From assembly GCA_035764725.1 (NCBI GenBank), contig DASTYT010000086.1:1-47796 (forward strand): a stretch of DNA of 47,796 bases, read 5' to 3'. Within the stretch, counting starts at the first letter, position 1. Each line of letters opens with the position of its first letter. The translations under genes were made by a program, and so were the position numbers. Of this stretch, positions 33,110 to 41,051 are shown piece by piece. This stretch comes from Candidatus Methylomirabilota bacterium (GTDB taxonomy: Bacteria; Methylomirabilota; Methylomirabilia; Rokubacteriales; CSP1-6). The notes below the pieces were generated by a model, which saw nothing but the letters and a program-made list of their open reading frames with translations, ran no database searches and had not been told where the DNA came from.

Positions 33110-34543
33110 CTAGAGCCGGGCCGCCACCACGGGGGGGATGCGGTTGCGCCATGGCGCCGCCGCCTCGAAGGCGGCCGCGGCCCGCAGCACGGCGGCCTCC
33201 GCCCGCCGCCGGCCCACGATCTGCAGTCCGACTGGCAGGCCGGCGGCGGTGAACCCGCATGGGACGGAGATCACGGGCAGCCCGGTCACCGTGATGCCAT
33301 AGGTGAGGAAGAACCACTGCGTGTAGTTGTCGAGCGGCTTGCCGTTGATCTCGGTCGGCCAGGGCTGCTCCACCGGGAAGGGCGGCACCGCGACGGTGGG
33401 GAGGATCAGCAGGTCGCGCGTCTCCATGAACTCGCGCACGCGATGCCACAGCGCGGTCCGCGCCGTCTGGGCGTACGCGATGGCCCGCGGCGTCAGCGCC
33501 AGCCCCTGCTCGATGTTCCACAGGAGCCCCTTCTGCAGCTTGTCGCGCCACTGGGGGAGCTTGTCGGCGTGGCGCGCGACCATCGAGACGCCGCGCGTGC
33601 CAAGCACGATGTCGTTGAGCTCGGAGAAGTCGGGGCTGCCGTTCTCGACGCGCGCGCCGAGGCTCCGGAACACGCGCGTGGCGCCGTGGGCGATTCGCGC
33701 GATCTCGGCGTCGACCGGGATCAGGCCGTTCAGATCGGGAGTCCACGCGATGCGCAGGCCTTTGACGGAGGGGGACTTGAGCGCGCGCAGGAATTCGCGG
33801 GTGTCCACCGCGTAGGACAGCGGCGCGCGGTCATCCGGGCCCGCCATGGTGGAGAGCATGAGGGCGACGTCGCCCACCGTGCGCGCCATGGGGCCGGTGA
33901 CCGACAGCGAGTCCCAGGCGAGCGTGGTCGGGTACTCGGGGATGAGGCCGGGCGTGGTGCGGAAGCCCACCACCCCGCAGAAGGCCGCGGGCGTGCGCAG
34001 CGAGCCGCCGAGGTCGGAGCCCTGTGCGATGGGACCCATGCCCGTGGCGAGCGCGACGGCGGCGCCTCCGCTCGAGCCGCCGCACGTGAGGGCGGGATCC
34101 CAGGGATTCCGCGTCGCGCCGAACACCGCGTTGAACGTGTTGCCGCCCGCGCCGAACTCCGGTGTGTTGGTCTTCGCAAACACGATGGCTCCCGCCGCCT
34201 TGAGGCGCTCGACGACCAGCGAGTCCTCCTTCGGCACGTCGTGCTCGTGCACCTTCGAGCCCCATGTGGTGCGGATACCCTTGGTGGGCGTGAGGTCCTT
34301 GATGGAGACGGGGACGCCGAACAGCGGAGGCAGCGCGCGACCGCGCTTGAGGCCGGCGGTCGCGCGCTTCGCCTCGGCGAGCGCGGATTCGCGCGCCACC
34401 GTGACGCAGGCGTTCACCGCAGCATTCACCGAATCCAGGCGCGCCAGCACCGCCTGCATGACCTCGAGGGGCGAGCAGGCACGCCTCTTGTAGAGGCGGA
34501 CGAGGTCGGCGGCGGGGGTGTAGCAGAGATCGCGTGTGCTCAA
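33110..34543 (-). CDS. Amidase (amidase signature family)
   Basis: The 477-residue enzyme carries the Ser-cisSer-Lys triad region: VSIKDLTPTKG (Lys about 80), CGGSSGGAAVALATGMGPIAQGSDLGGSLRTPAA (cis-Ser and nucleophile Ser about 155-179, quoted in pieces GGSSGG and GSDLGGSLR). It hydrolyses a carboxamide; candidates include amide products of imported peptide-like substrates, since it follows the DppBC permease genes on the same strand. The start is TTG 34543, supported by a GGAG ten bases upstream, and no ATG is closer to the family start. The specific substrate is unknown. Confidence 0.92.
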   Translation of the reverse strand: MSTRDLCYTPAADLVRLYKRRACSPLEVMQAVLARLDSVNAAVNACVTVARESALAEAKRATAGLKRGRALPPLFGVPVSIKDLTPTKGIRTTWGSKVHEHDVPKEDSLVVERLKAAGAIVFAKTNTPEFGAGGNTFNAVFGATRNPWDPALTCGGSSGGAAVALATGMGPIAQGSDLGGSLRTPAAFCGVVGFRTTPGLIPEYPTTLAWDSLSVTGPMARTVGDVALMLSTMAGPDDRAPLSYAVDTREFLRALKSPSVKGLRIAWTPDLNGLIPVDAEIARIAHGATRVFRSLGARVENGSPDFSELNDIVLGTRGVSMVARHADKLPQWRDKLQKGLLWNIEQGLALTPRAIAYAQTARTALWHRVREFMETRDLLILPTVAVPPFPVEQPWPTEINGKPLDNYTQWFFLTYGITVTGLPVISVPCGFTAAGLPVGLQIVGRRRAEAAVLRAAAAFEAAAPWRNRIPPVVAARL

Positions 34544-34592
34544 GGGGTCGCTCCGGTCAAGAAGGCACGGGAAAGCCGCCGGCCCGCGCGGC

Positions 34593-35552
34593 CTACAGCA
34601 CCTTTCGTGGATCGAGGGCGTCCCGGAGGCCGTCCCCGATGTAGTTGATCGACAGCACGGTGAGGAAGATCGCGGTGCCCGGGAAGAGCGCCCAGTGCGG
34701 CGCGAAGTCGAGATTGTCCTTGGCGTCGAAGAGGATGCGGCCCCAGGTGGGGATGTCGGGCGGGAAGCCGAGCCCGAGGAAGGACAGGGACGACTCCGCG
34801 ATGATGGCGGCAGCCACGTCGAGGGTACCGGCCACGATCACCGGGCCCACCGAGTTCGGCAGGATGTGGCGGAGCATCTGGCGCAGGGGCGCCGCGCCCA
34901 GGCCCCGTGCCGCCTCCACGAACTCTTTCTCGCGGAGGGACAGGAACTGTGCGCGTACCAGCCGCGCCACCGGCATCCACCGGAGGCCGCCGATCACCGC
35001 GACGATGAGCACGAACACGCCGATCTCGGGGCTCAGTGCCTTCTTGAGCGTGTCGCGGAAGAGATACACGATGAGGAGCAGGAGCGGCAGGCCGGGCAGG
35101 CACAGGAAGAGGTCGGTGATGCGCATGAGGGTGTGGTCCACCGTGCCGCCGGTGAAGCCCGCGGTTGCGCCCACCGTGGTGCCCGCGATGATGGAGATGA
35201 GCATGGCGGAGAGGCCCACGGCGAGCGAGATGCGCCCCCCGTAGAGCATGCGGGCGAGCAGGTCCTGGCCGAGGTCGTCGGTGCCGAAGGGATGAGCCCA
35301 GGACGGCCCCTTGAGCTTGGCCTTAAAGTCGATCTCGTCGATGGGCACGCGATAGACGAGCGGTCCCACCATCACCGCGCCCACCATCGCGAGCAGGATC
35401 ATCGCGCCGACCAGGGCGAGGCGATGGCGCCGGAAGCGCCGCCAGGCCTCAGCGGTGAGCGAGGTCGCGGGGCGGCGGATGGGGGCGGCGGGCGCCCCCG
35501 TCAGCGCGCCCGCCGGGCTACCGGTACGAGATGCGGGGATCGAGCCAGCCAT
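34593..35552 (-). CDS. Peptide-type ABC transporter permease, DppC-like
   Basis: The 319-residue inner-membrane protein has an N-terminal cytoplasmic region, then about six helices, with the OppC/DppC-type signature HPFGTDDLGQDLLARMLYGGRISL (about 89-112). The EAA loop is REKEFVEAARGLGAAPLRQMLRHILPN (about 212-238, quoted from EAARGLGA onward). It pairs with the upstream DppB gene, which overlaps its first 35 bases. It would move a peptide, opine or sugar-acid-type substrate. No ATP-binding subunit is in the window. ATG 35552 has only a weak ribosome site, so coupling to dppB translation is probable. Confidence 0.92.
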   Translation of the reverse strand: MAGSIPASRTGSPAGALTGAPAAPIRRPATSLTAEAWRRFRRHRLALVGAMILLAMVGAVMVGPLVYRVPIDEIDFKAKLKGPSWAHPFGTDDLGQDLLARMLYGGRISLAVGLSAMLISIIAGTTVGATAGFTGGTVDHTLMRITDLFLCLPGLPLLLLIVYLFRDTLKKALSPEIGVFVLIVAVIGGLRWMPVARLVRAQFLSLREKEFVEAARGLGAAPLRQMLRHILPNSVGPVIVAGTLDVAAAIIAESSLSFLGLGFPPDIPTWGRILFDAKDNLDFAPHWALFPGTAIFLTVLSINYIGDGLRDALDPRKVL

Positions 35553-36477
35553 ACAGGAGATCCGCGATCAGGCTGAAGATCACCACCAGCGCCGAGAAGA
35601 CGAAGGTGATGGCCATGACCACCGGGGTGTCGTTGGCGAGAATCGAGCTGATGAGCAGCGAGCCGATGCCGGGCACGCGGAAGATCTGCTCGGTGATGAG
35701 GGCGCCGGCGAAGATGGTGGGGATCTGGAGGGATATCAGGGTCACCACCGGGATCAGCGCATTGCGGACGACGTGCTTCACGATGGTGACACGCTCGGCC
35801 AGGCCTTTGGCGCGCGCGGTACGCACGTAGTCGAGCTGCACCACGTCGAGCACGGCGGAGCGCATGAAGCGCGTCATCGAGGCGGCCTGGGCCAGACCCA
35901 ATACGGACACCGGCATGATCGACTGCCGGATGTGCTCCCACCACCAGCGCCAGCCCGTCGCGGTGATGTCGGCCCGGTAGATGAAGGGCAGCCAGTCGAG
36001 ATAGATGCTGAAGAGGAGGATGAAGAGCAGGCCGGTGAAGAATGTGGGGAGCGAGAAGCCAATGAACGCGCAGGTGGTGGCGATCTGGTCGAATAGGGAA
36101 TACGGGCGCGTGGCCGAGTAGACACCGATGGGGATCGCAATGAGGAGGCCCAGGAGCTGCGCAGCACCGATGACCACGATGGTGGTGGGGAGGCGCTGCA
36201 TGATGAGGGTGGCCACGTTGACCCGGCTTACGAACGAGAACCCCCAGTCACCCCTGAGCATGGCGGTGAACCAGCGGACGTAGCGCACGGCGACGGGGTC
36301 GTCGAGGCCGAACTGCGCCCGGAGGTTCGCGCGCACCTCGGGCGGCACGTTGGGATTGGTCGCGAGCTCCTCGAAGGGGTCGCCGGGGGCCAGCGCCAGG
36401 ATCGTGAACAGCACGAGGCTGATCCCGGCGAGCACCGGGACCAGGATCAACAGGCGCCGGATGAAGTACTTGGACAT
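35518..36477 (-). CDS. Peptide-type ABC transporter permease, DppB-like
   Basis: The 319-residue protein has the N-terminal helix RRLLILVPVLAGISLVLFTILALAPGDPF typical of OppB/DppB (GDP before the loop), and an EAA loop around VRTARAKGLAERVTIVKHVVRNALIPV (about 216-242). FRVPGIGSLLISSILANDTPVVM near the end is conserved. With DppC it forms the translocation channel. The gene overlaps dppC by 35 bases and follows the binding-protein gene, from which it is separated by a strong hairpin, so it is likely expressed at a lower level than the binding protein. Confidence 0.93.
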   Translation of the reverse strand: MSKYFIRRLLILVPVLAGISLVLFTILALAPGDPFEELATNPNVPPEVRANLRAQFGLDDPVAVRYVRWFTAMLRGDWGFSFVSRVNVATLIMQRLPTTIVVIGAAQLLGLLIAIPIGVYSATRPYSLFDQIATTCAFIGFSLPTFFTGLLFILLFSIYLDWLPFIYRADITATGWRWWWEHIRQSIMPVSVLGLAQAASMTRFMRSAVLDVVQLDYVRTARAKGLAERVTIVKHVVRNALIPVVTLISLQIPTIFAGALITEQIFRVPGIGSLLISSILANDTPVVMAITFVFSALVVIFSLIADLLYGWLDPRISYR

Positions 36478-36490
36478 CGATACCGCGGGA

Positions 36491-36522
36491 AGCGGGCCCG
36501 GCCCCCAGAGGCCGGGCCCGCT
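36491..36522 (-). promoter_or_regulatory. Perfect 13-bp stem-loop between binding-protein and permease genes
   Basis: AGCGGGCCCGGCC (36491-36503) and GGCCGGGCCCGCT (36510-36522) pair perfectly around a six-base loop. It lies between the stop of the binding protein (36535) and the permease ATG (36477). There is no T-run after it, so it is more likely an mRNA-stabilising or attenuating hairpin than a full terminator; such hairpins raise the binding-protein:permease ratio in many ABC operons. Confidence 0.65.
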
Positions 36523-36534
36523 CGCACGCCCGCT

Positions 36535-38328
36535 CTAGGCCTCGCGGTACCAGTTGTGCAGCGCCCAGAAGTCGGAATCCCAGCCGCTCTGCTCCATGCG
36601 GAGCGTGTTGGCCACCGCGGCCACGCGGGGGCGGAACACGACGGGGATCACCACGACGTTATGGATGACCAGCTCGTTCATCTTGATGAAGAGGGCCGCC
36701 CGCTTAACGGGATCCAGCTCGGATTCGGCCGAGCGGAAGAGCTTGTCGTACTCCTCGCTCTTCCATCGGGTGATGTTGCGGCCCTGCCACTTGTTGTCCT
36801 TGGCCGCGACCTCCCACGACGTGAACTGGAGCATGAAGAGCTCCGGATCGGGCTGCGTCATGGTGGTCGTGAACATCTGGATGTCGGTGGAGAAGTGGGC
36901 GTAGGTGTCCGGGTTCGCCACGTCCGACGAGAAGAACACCGACGCGGTGACGGACTTGAGCTCCATCTCGATGCCGGCCTTGGCCGCGGCCTGCTTGACG
37001 ATGGCCTGGTTCTTTTGCCGGGGCGCGTTGATCGAGGTCTGGTAGAGCATCTTCAGCCGCTTGCCGTCCTTGGCCCGGATGCCGTCGCTGCCCTTCTTCC
37101 AGCCCGCCGCCTCCAGGATCTGGCTGGCCTTCTCCACGTTGAACTCGAACTTCGTGGCCTTGGAGGCGTAGCGCGACGGCTGGTTGAGGAAGTTGGCGGT
37201 GGCGATGCCGGTGCGCCCGTAGATCTGCTCCTGCACGGAGGCGCGGTCGACGAGGAGGTTGAGGGCCTGGCGCACCGCGGGATCGGTGAGGAACGGGTGG
37301 GGCGCCTTGAGGCTGGAGCGCTCCCCGTCGACCTCCTTGTAGGGATCGGTGAAGTTGATCTGGATGTGCTCGATGTTGCCGCCAGAGACGATGTCGGCCC
37401 TGCCCTTTCCCCCCTGCTCCAGGCGCTTGAGGATCTCGTCCTCGACCTGCATGTTCCACGCGTAGTCGAACTCGCCGGTCTGGATGACCGCGCGCGCCGC
37501 CGACACCGCGTCGCCGCCGCCCTTCATCTCGATGGTGTCGAAGAAGGGCCGGTTCGGCATGTGATAGCCCGAGAAGAGCTCGCCACGCACCATGTCCCCG
37601 GGCTTGAAGTCGACGTACTTGTAGGGGCCGGTGCCGATGGGCTTGAGGTTGGCCGGTGCCTCGCGCGACTTGTCGCCCTTGTACGACTCAAAGGCGTGCT
37701 TGGGGAGCACCATCCCGCCCACACCCACGAAGGCGTCGGCCCAGAACGGAGTGGGCTTCTTGAAGGTGATCTTGATGGTGTGACTGTCAACCTTCTCGAC
37801 CTTGAGGTCCTTGTACGTGTTGATGTTCCGCGAGGCGGTGGCAGGGTCGGCCACCCACTCGGCGGTGAACACGCAGTCGTCCGCGGTGAAGGGCTTGCCG
37901 TCGTGCCAGACCACGCCCTTCTTGAGCTTCCACGTCACGGAGCGGCCATCCTTGGACACGCCGCCGTTCTGCACCGTGGGGATTTCGGCGGCGAGGTTGG
38001 GCGACAGGTTCCCGTCCGGATCCCAGGACGCCAGCGGCTCGTAGAAGATGCGCGAGCCGTCCTGATCCTTGGTGCCGGTGGCGAAGTGGGGGTTCAGCAG
38101 CGTGGCCCCCTGCCACCAGAGAGTCTTCAGCTGGCCGCCCCCGCCGCGCTTGGTCGGCTTGTAGGGTGCCGCCTTCGTCTGGGCCTGGGCCACGCCCGCG
38201 GACGCGAGCAGCTGACCGGCCATGGGCGCGGTGAGCCCGAGGCCCACCATCATCTGCACGAAGCTGCGGCGGCTCAGGTGGCCTGCCTTGACCTGGCCGA
38301 TCAGCTGTCGAAGATCACGCTCTTCCAT
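36535..38328 (-). CDS. Peptide-type ABC transporter substrate-binding protein (SBP 1), Tat-exported
   Basis: The 597-residue protein starts with a twin-arginine signal (LSRRSFVQMMVGLGLTAPMAG, cleavage near 48) and belongs to the SBP_bac_5 family: YEPLASWDPDGNLSPNLAAEIP, LKKGVVWHDGKPFTADDCVF (about 136-155) and IGTGPYKYVDFKPGD. It binds a solute in the periplasm and passes it to DppBC. Tat export suggests folding before export. It is one of three paralogues here (36.5, 38.5 and 41.1 kb). ATG 38328 follows GGAGGACC by a few bases, and a consensus promoter lies upstream. A far longer open frame toward 39870 is antisense-free but overlaps SBP 2 in another frame and is not real. Confidence 0.93.
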   Translation of the reverse strand: MEERDLRQLIGQVKAGHLSRRSFVQMMVGLGLTAPMAGQLLASAGVAQAQTKAAPYKPTKRGGGGQLKTLWWQGATLLNPHFATGTKDQDGSRIFYEPLASWDPDGNLSPNLAAEIPTVQNGGVSKDGRSVTWKLKKGVVWHDGKPFTADDCVFTAEWVADPATASRNINTYKDLKVEKVDSHTIKITFKKPTPFWADAFVGVGGMVLPKHAFESYKGDKSREAPANLKPIGTGPYKYVDFKPGDMVRGELFSGYHMPNRPFFDTIEMKGGGDAVSAARAVIQTGEFDYAWNMQVEDEILKRLEQGGKGRADIVSGGNIEHIQINFTDPYKEVDGERSSLKAPHPFLTDPAVRQALNLLVDRASVQEQIYGRTGIATANFLNQPSRYASKATKFEFNVEKASQILEAAGWKKGSDGIRAKDGKRLKMLYQTSINAPRQKNQAIVKQAAAKAGIEMELKSVTASVFFSSDVANPDTYAHFSTDIQMFTTTMTQPDPELFMLQFTSWEVAAKDNKWQGRNITRWKSEEYDKLFRSAESELDPVKRAALFIKMNELVIHNVVVIPVVFRPRVAAVANTLRMEQSGWDSDFWALHNWYREA

Positions 38329-38388
38329 TAAAGGTCCTCCTGGGTGGGTCGGCGGTGACCGCCCGGCGCGAGCTCGGACGGCTCCATC

Positions 38389-38417
38389 CTTATAAGCTGC
38401 ACGAGGGAAACTGTCAA
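38389..38417 (-). promoter_or_regulatory. Consensus sigma70 promoter of SBP 1
   Basis: On the minus strand a perfect TTGACA -35 (38412-38417) and a TATAAG -10 (38389-38394) are 17 bases apart. Transcription would start near 38382 with a leader of about 54 bases. The first three bases of the -35 are the end of the upstream hairpin arm. Confidence 0.8.
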
Positions 38418-38444
38418 GGGCGGCGAGGGGTTCCGCCGCCCTTG
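38415..38444 (-). terminator. Hairpin after SBP 2, terminator-like
   Basis: CAAGGGCGGCG (38415-38425) and CGCCGCCCTTG (38434-38444) form a perfect 11-bp stem with an eight-base loop. It lies 20 bases after the SBP 2 stop and is followed on the minus strand by ACAGTTTCCC, a poor T-tract, so termination is probably partial. It insulates SBP 1, which has its own promoter. Confidence 0.6.
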
Positions 38445-38465
38445 CCCGTCGATTGCGCCGTAAGC

Positions 38466-40265
38466 CTACGCTTCCTTGTACCAGTAGGGCAGGCGCCAGA
38501 GCGTCCCGTCCCAGCCGGTGAGGTCCATGCCGCGGAGCTTGGCGCTCGAGCCGGACACCCCGTTGCGCCAGAGCACGGTCATGACCGCCACGTTCTGAAT
38601 GACGAGGTCGTTCATGCGGATGAAGAGGGCCGCGCGCTTGACGGGGTCGACCTCGCCCTCCGCGGCGCGGTAGGCCCGGTCGTACTCTTCGTTGCGGAAG
38701 CGCGTGATGTTGCGGCCCTGCCAGCTGTTGGCCTTCTGCGACACCTCCCACGAGCAGAACTGGAGCATGAAGGGCGCGGGGTCGGGCGCGCTCATGGTGG
38801 TGTTGTACATCTGCAGATCCGAGTAGAAGTGCGGGTAGGTGTCGGGGTTCGCGGGATCGGAGGAGAAGAACACCGAGGCCACCACCGACTTCAGCTCGAT
38901 CTCGATGCCGGCCTTGGCCGCGGCCTGCTTCACGATCGCCTGGGTCTTCTGCCGCGGGGCGTTGATCGAGGTCTGGTAGAGGAACTTCAGACGCTTGCCG
39001 TCCTTCGCGCGGATGCCGTCGGCCCCGCGCTTCCAGCCCGCCGCGTCCAAGATCTGATTGGCCTTCTCGACGTTGAACTCCCAGCGGTTGTTCTTGGAGT
39101 TGAAGCGGGAGGGGGCGTTGAGGAAGTTCGCGGTGGTCTGGCCGCCGCGCCCGTAGATCTGCTCGTGCACCGCCGAGCGGTCGATGAGGAAGGTGAGCGC
39201 CTGGCGGACGGCGGGGTCGGACAGCGTGGGATGCGCGGTCTTGATGCTGGAGCGCTCGCCGTCTACTTCGGTCCACGGGTCCGTGGTGTTGCACTGGATG
39301 TGCTCGGGATTCCCGGTGGGCCAGATGTTCACGCGGCCCTTGCCGCCCTGCTCCAGCCGCTTGAGGATGTCGTCCTCGACCTGGAGATTCCACGCATAGT
39401 CGAACTCGCCCGTCTGCAGCACCGCGCGCGCCGCCGAGGCGGCGTCGCCGCCGCCCTTCATCTCGACGTGGTCGAAGAACGGGCGGTTGGGAACGTGATA
39501 GGCGGGATTGATGTCGGCGCGGACCACGTCGCCGGGACGGAAGTCCACGATGCGATACGGCCCCGTGCCCACCGGTTTGAGGTTGGCCGGCGCCTCCTGG
39601 GCCTTGGCGCCCCGGAAGGGCTCGAATACGTGCTTGGGGATGATCATGCCCCGCACACCGCAGAACGAGTCCGACCAGAAGGGCTGAGGCTTCTTGAAGG
39701 TGATCTTGACGGTGTGACTGTCCACTTTGTCGATCTTGCTGATCTCGGTGTAGGACCCCGTGGTGACGGTCTTGTTGGCGGGATCGATCACGAACTCGTA
39801 GTTGAAGACCACGTCGTCGGCGGTGAAGGGCTTGCCGTCGTGCCACTGGACGCCCTTCTTGAGCCGCCACGTCACCGAGGTGAGGTCCTTCGCGAGCCCG
39901 CCGTTGGACACCGTGGGCAGCTCGGCGGCGAGCACCGGCACCACGTTGCCGTCCGGATCAAAGCCGGCGAGAGGCTCGTAGAAGATGCGGGAGGCGTCCT
40001 GATCCTTGGTGCCGGTGGCGAAGTGCGGATTGAGGAGCGTGGGCGCCTGCCACCACAGCATCTTGAGCGCGCCGCCCCCGCCGCGCTTGGTGGGCACGAA
40101 GCTCGTGCCCTGTGCATGCGCGCGGGGCACGCCTCCGGCGGCGAGCATCTGGACAGCCAGCGGCGCGGTGAGGCCGAGGCCGACCATGGTCTGCACGAAG
40201 GCGCGCCGGCTCAGCCGTCCGGCCTTGACGTCGGCGATCAATGCGCGAAGGGCATGCTCGTCCAT
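38466..40265 (-). CDS. Peptide-type ABC transporter substrate-binding protein (SBP 2), Tat-exported
   Basis: The 599-residue SBP_bac_5 protein is a close paralogue of SBP 1, sharing long stretches such as PTKRGGGG, LLNPHFATGTKDQD, FYEPLAGFDPDGN and VEMKGGGDA. The Tat signal is RLSRRAFVQTMVGLGLTAPLA (about 18-38). Residues differ mostly around the binding cleft (for example NIWPTGNPEHIQCNTTD against the equivalent of SBP 1), so ligand preference probably differs. It has its own consensus promoter, and a hairpin separates it from SBP 1, so it is a single-gene transcript feeding the same permeases or others elsewhere. Confidence 0.93.
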   Translation of the reverse strand: MDEHALRALIADVKAGRLSRRAFVQTMVGLGLTAPLAVQMLAAGGVPRAHAQGTSFVPTKRGGGGALKMLWWQAPTLLNPHFATGTKDQDASRIFYEPLAGFDPDGNVVPVLAAELPTVSNGGLAKDLTSVTWRLKKGVQWHDGKPFTADDVVFNYEFVIDPANKTVTTGSYTEISKIDKVDSHTVKITFKKPQPFWSDSFCGVRGMIIPKHVFEPFRGAKAQEAPANLKPVGTGPYRIVDFRPGDVVRADINPAYHVPNRPFFDHVEMKGGGDAASAARAVLQTGEFDYAWNLQVEDDILKRLEQGGKGRVNIWPTGNPEHIQCNTTDPWTEVDGERSSIKTAHPTLSDPAVRQALTFLIDRSAVHEQIYGRGGQTTANFLNAPSRFNSKNNRWEFNVEKANQILDAAGWKRGADGIRAKDGKRLKFLYQTSINAPRQKTQAIVKQAAAKAGIEIELKSVVASVFFSSDPANPDTYPHFYSDLQMYNTTMSAPDPAPFMLQFCSWEVSQKANSWQGRNITRFRNEEYDRAYRAAEGEVDPVKRAALFIRMNDLVIQNVAVMTVLWRNGVSGSSAKLRGMDLTGWDGTLWRLPYWYKEA

Positions 40266-40293
40266 GTGGGACCCCCTCCGGGTGGGTTACGCC

Positions 40294-40322
40294 CTTATAC
40301 GGGCGCCCTCCGATGGTGTCAA
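40294..40322 (-). promoter_or_regulatory. Consensus sigma70 promoter of SBP 2
   Basis: TTGACA (40317-40322) and TATAAG (40294-40299) lie 17 bases apart on the minus strand, the same hexamers and spacing as at SBP 1. The leader is about 22 bases and contains a GGAGGGGG ribosome site before ATG 40265. Confidence 0.8.
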
Positions 40323-40345
40323 GAATCCGCGCCCCCGCGGCGATG

Positions 40346-41017
40346 TCAGGGCGCGAGCCAGTCGGCGAGCCCGGCGAGCGTGGGGAAGGTCTGGAGCGCC
40401 CGCGCCGGGCTCGACGGCGCGCCGTGCGTGCGGTTGATCCAGGCCGCGGGAATGCCGAGGGCGGCGCAGGGCGTGATGTCGTGATAGTGGCTCTGCGCCG
40501 CGTGGACCCACCGGGCGCCGCCGATCACGGCGCGCGCGGCGACGAAATGGGGCGACGCCGGCTTGTAGGATCGAACCTGCTGCGCGGTGATCACGATCTC
40601 GAAGCTCGCGGCAAGAAACCGCGCGCTCCACACGAGGAGGTCGTCGTCCACGTTGGAGAGAATGCCGAGACGGTAGCCCGCGGCGGCGAGGCGGCGCAGC
40701 GCCGCGTTGGTGTCGGGGAACTGCGGCCACGCGGGCAGGCTCTCGGCGAGGAAGCCGGCGCGCTCGGCGGGGAGCGGCCAGGCGAGCCGAGCCGCGACCC
40801 GCCGCGCCGTCTCCGCGAGGATGTCCCGATAGAGGCGGTAGCCTTCTTTCTCCACCGCCGCCTCCACCTCCACGTAGAGGCCCACCGCCGCCGCGGTGTC
40901 CACGGGGTGGCCGATCTTCACCGCCTCCGCCGCGAAGGCCTGGCCGATGCCACCCTCCCAGTCGATGAGGGTGCCGTAGCAGTCGAAGGTGACGACGTCG
41001 TAGAGGCGTTCGACCAT
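40346..41017 (-). CDS. HAD superfamily hydrolase, haloacid dehalogenase type II-like
   Basis: The 223-residue protein has the HAD motifs in order: FDCYGTLIDWEGG (nucleophile Asp11), a cap domain at about 20-100, ILSNVDDDLL (motif II Ser about 120), RSYKPASPHF (motif III Lys about 151) and the AAQSHYHDITPCAALG region in place of motif IV. The sequence type is L-2-haloacid dehalogenase/phosphatase-like. The second Asp of DxD is Tyr in DCYGT, as in dehalogenases, so a 2-haloacid or a related acid could be the substrate. It lies 34 bases after SBP 3 on the same strand, so it probably belongs to the kinase/PdxA2/SBP 3 transcript. Confidence 0.88.
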   Translation of the reverse strand: MVERLYDVVTFDCYGTLIDWEGGIGQAFAAEAVKIGHPVDTAAAVGLYVEVEAAVEKEGYRLYRDILAETARRVAARLAWPLPAERAGFLAESLPAWPQFPDTNAALRRLAAAGYRLGILSNVDDDLLVWSARFLAASFEIVITAQQVRSYKPASPHFVAARAVIGGARWVHAAQSHYHDITPCAALGIPAAWINRTHGAPSSPARALQTFPTLAGLADWLAP

Positions 41018-41051
41018 GGTGTCTCCTCGGTGCCGGGCTGCCGCGGCCCGC

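Noticed and set aside
31727..34648. 973-codon plus-strand open frame over the channel and amidase genes
   Set aside because: Low-complexity composition (Arg/Glu/His/Gly) and full overlap with two well-supported minus-strand genes.
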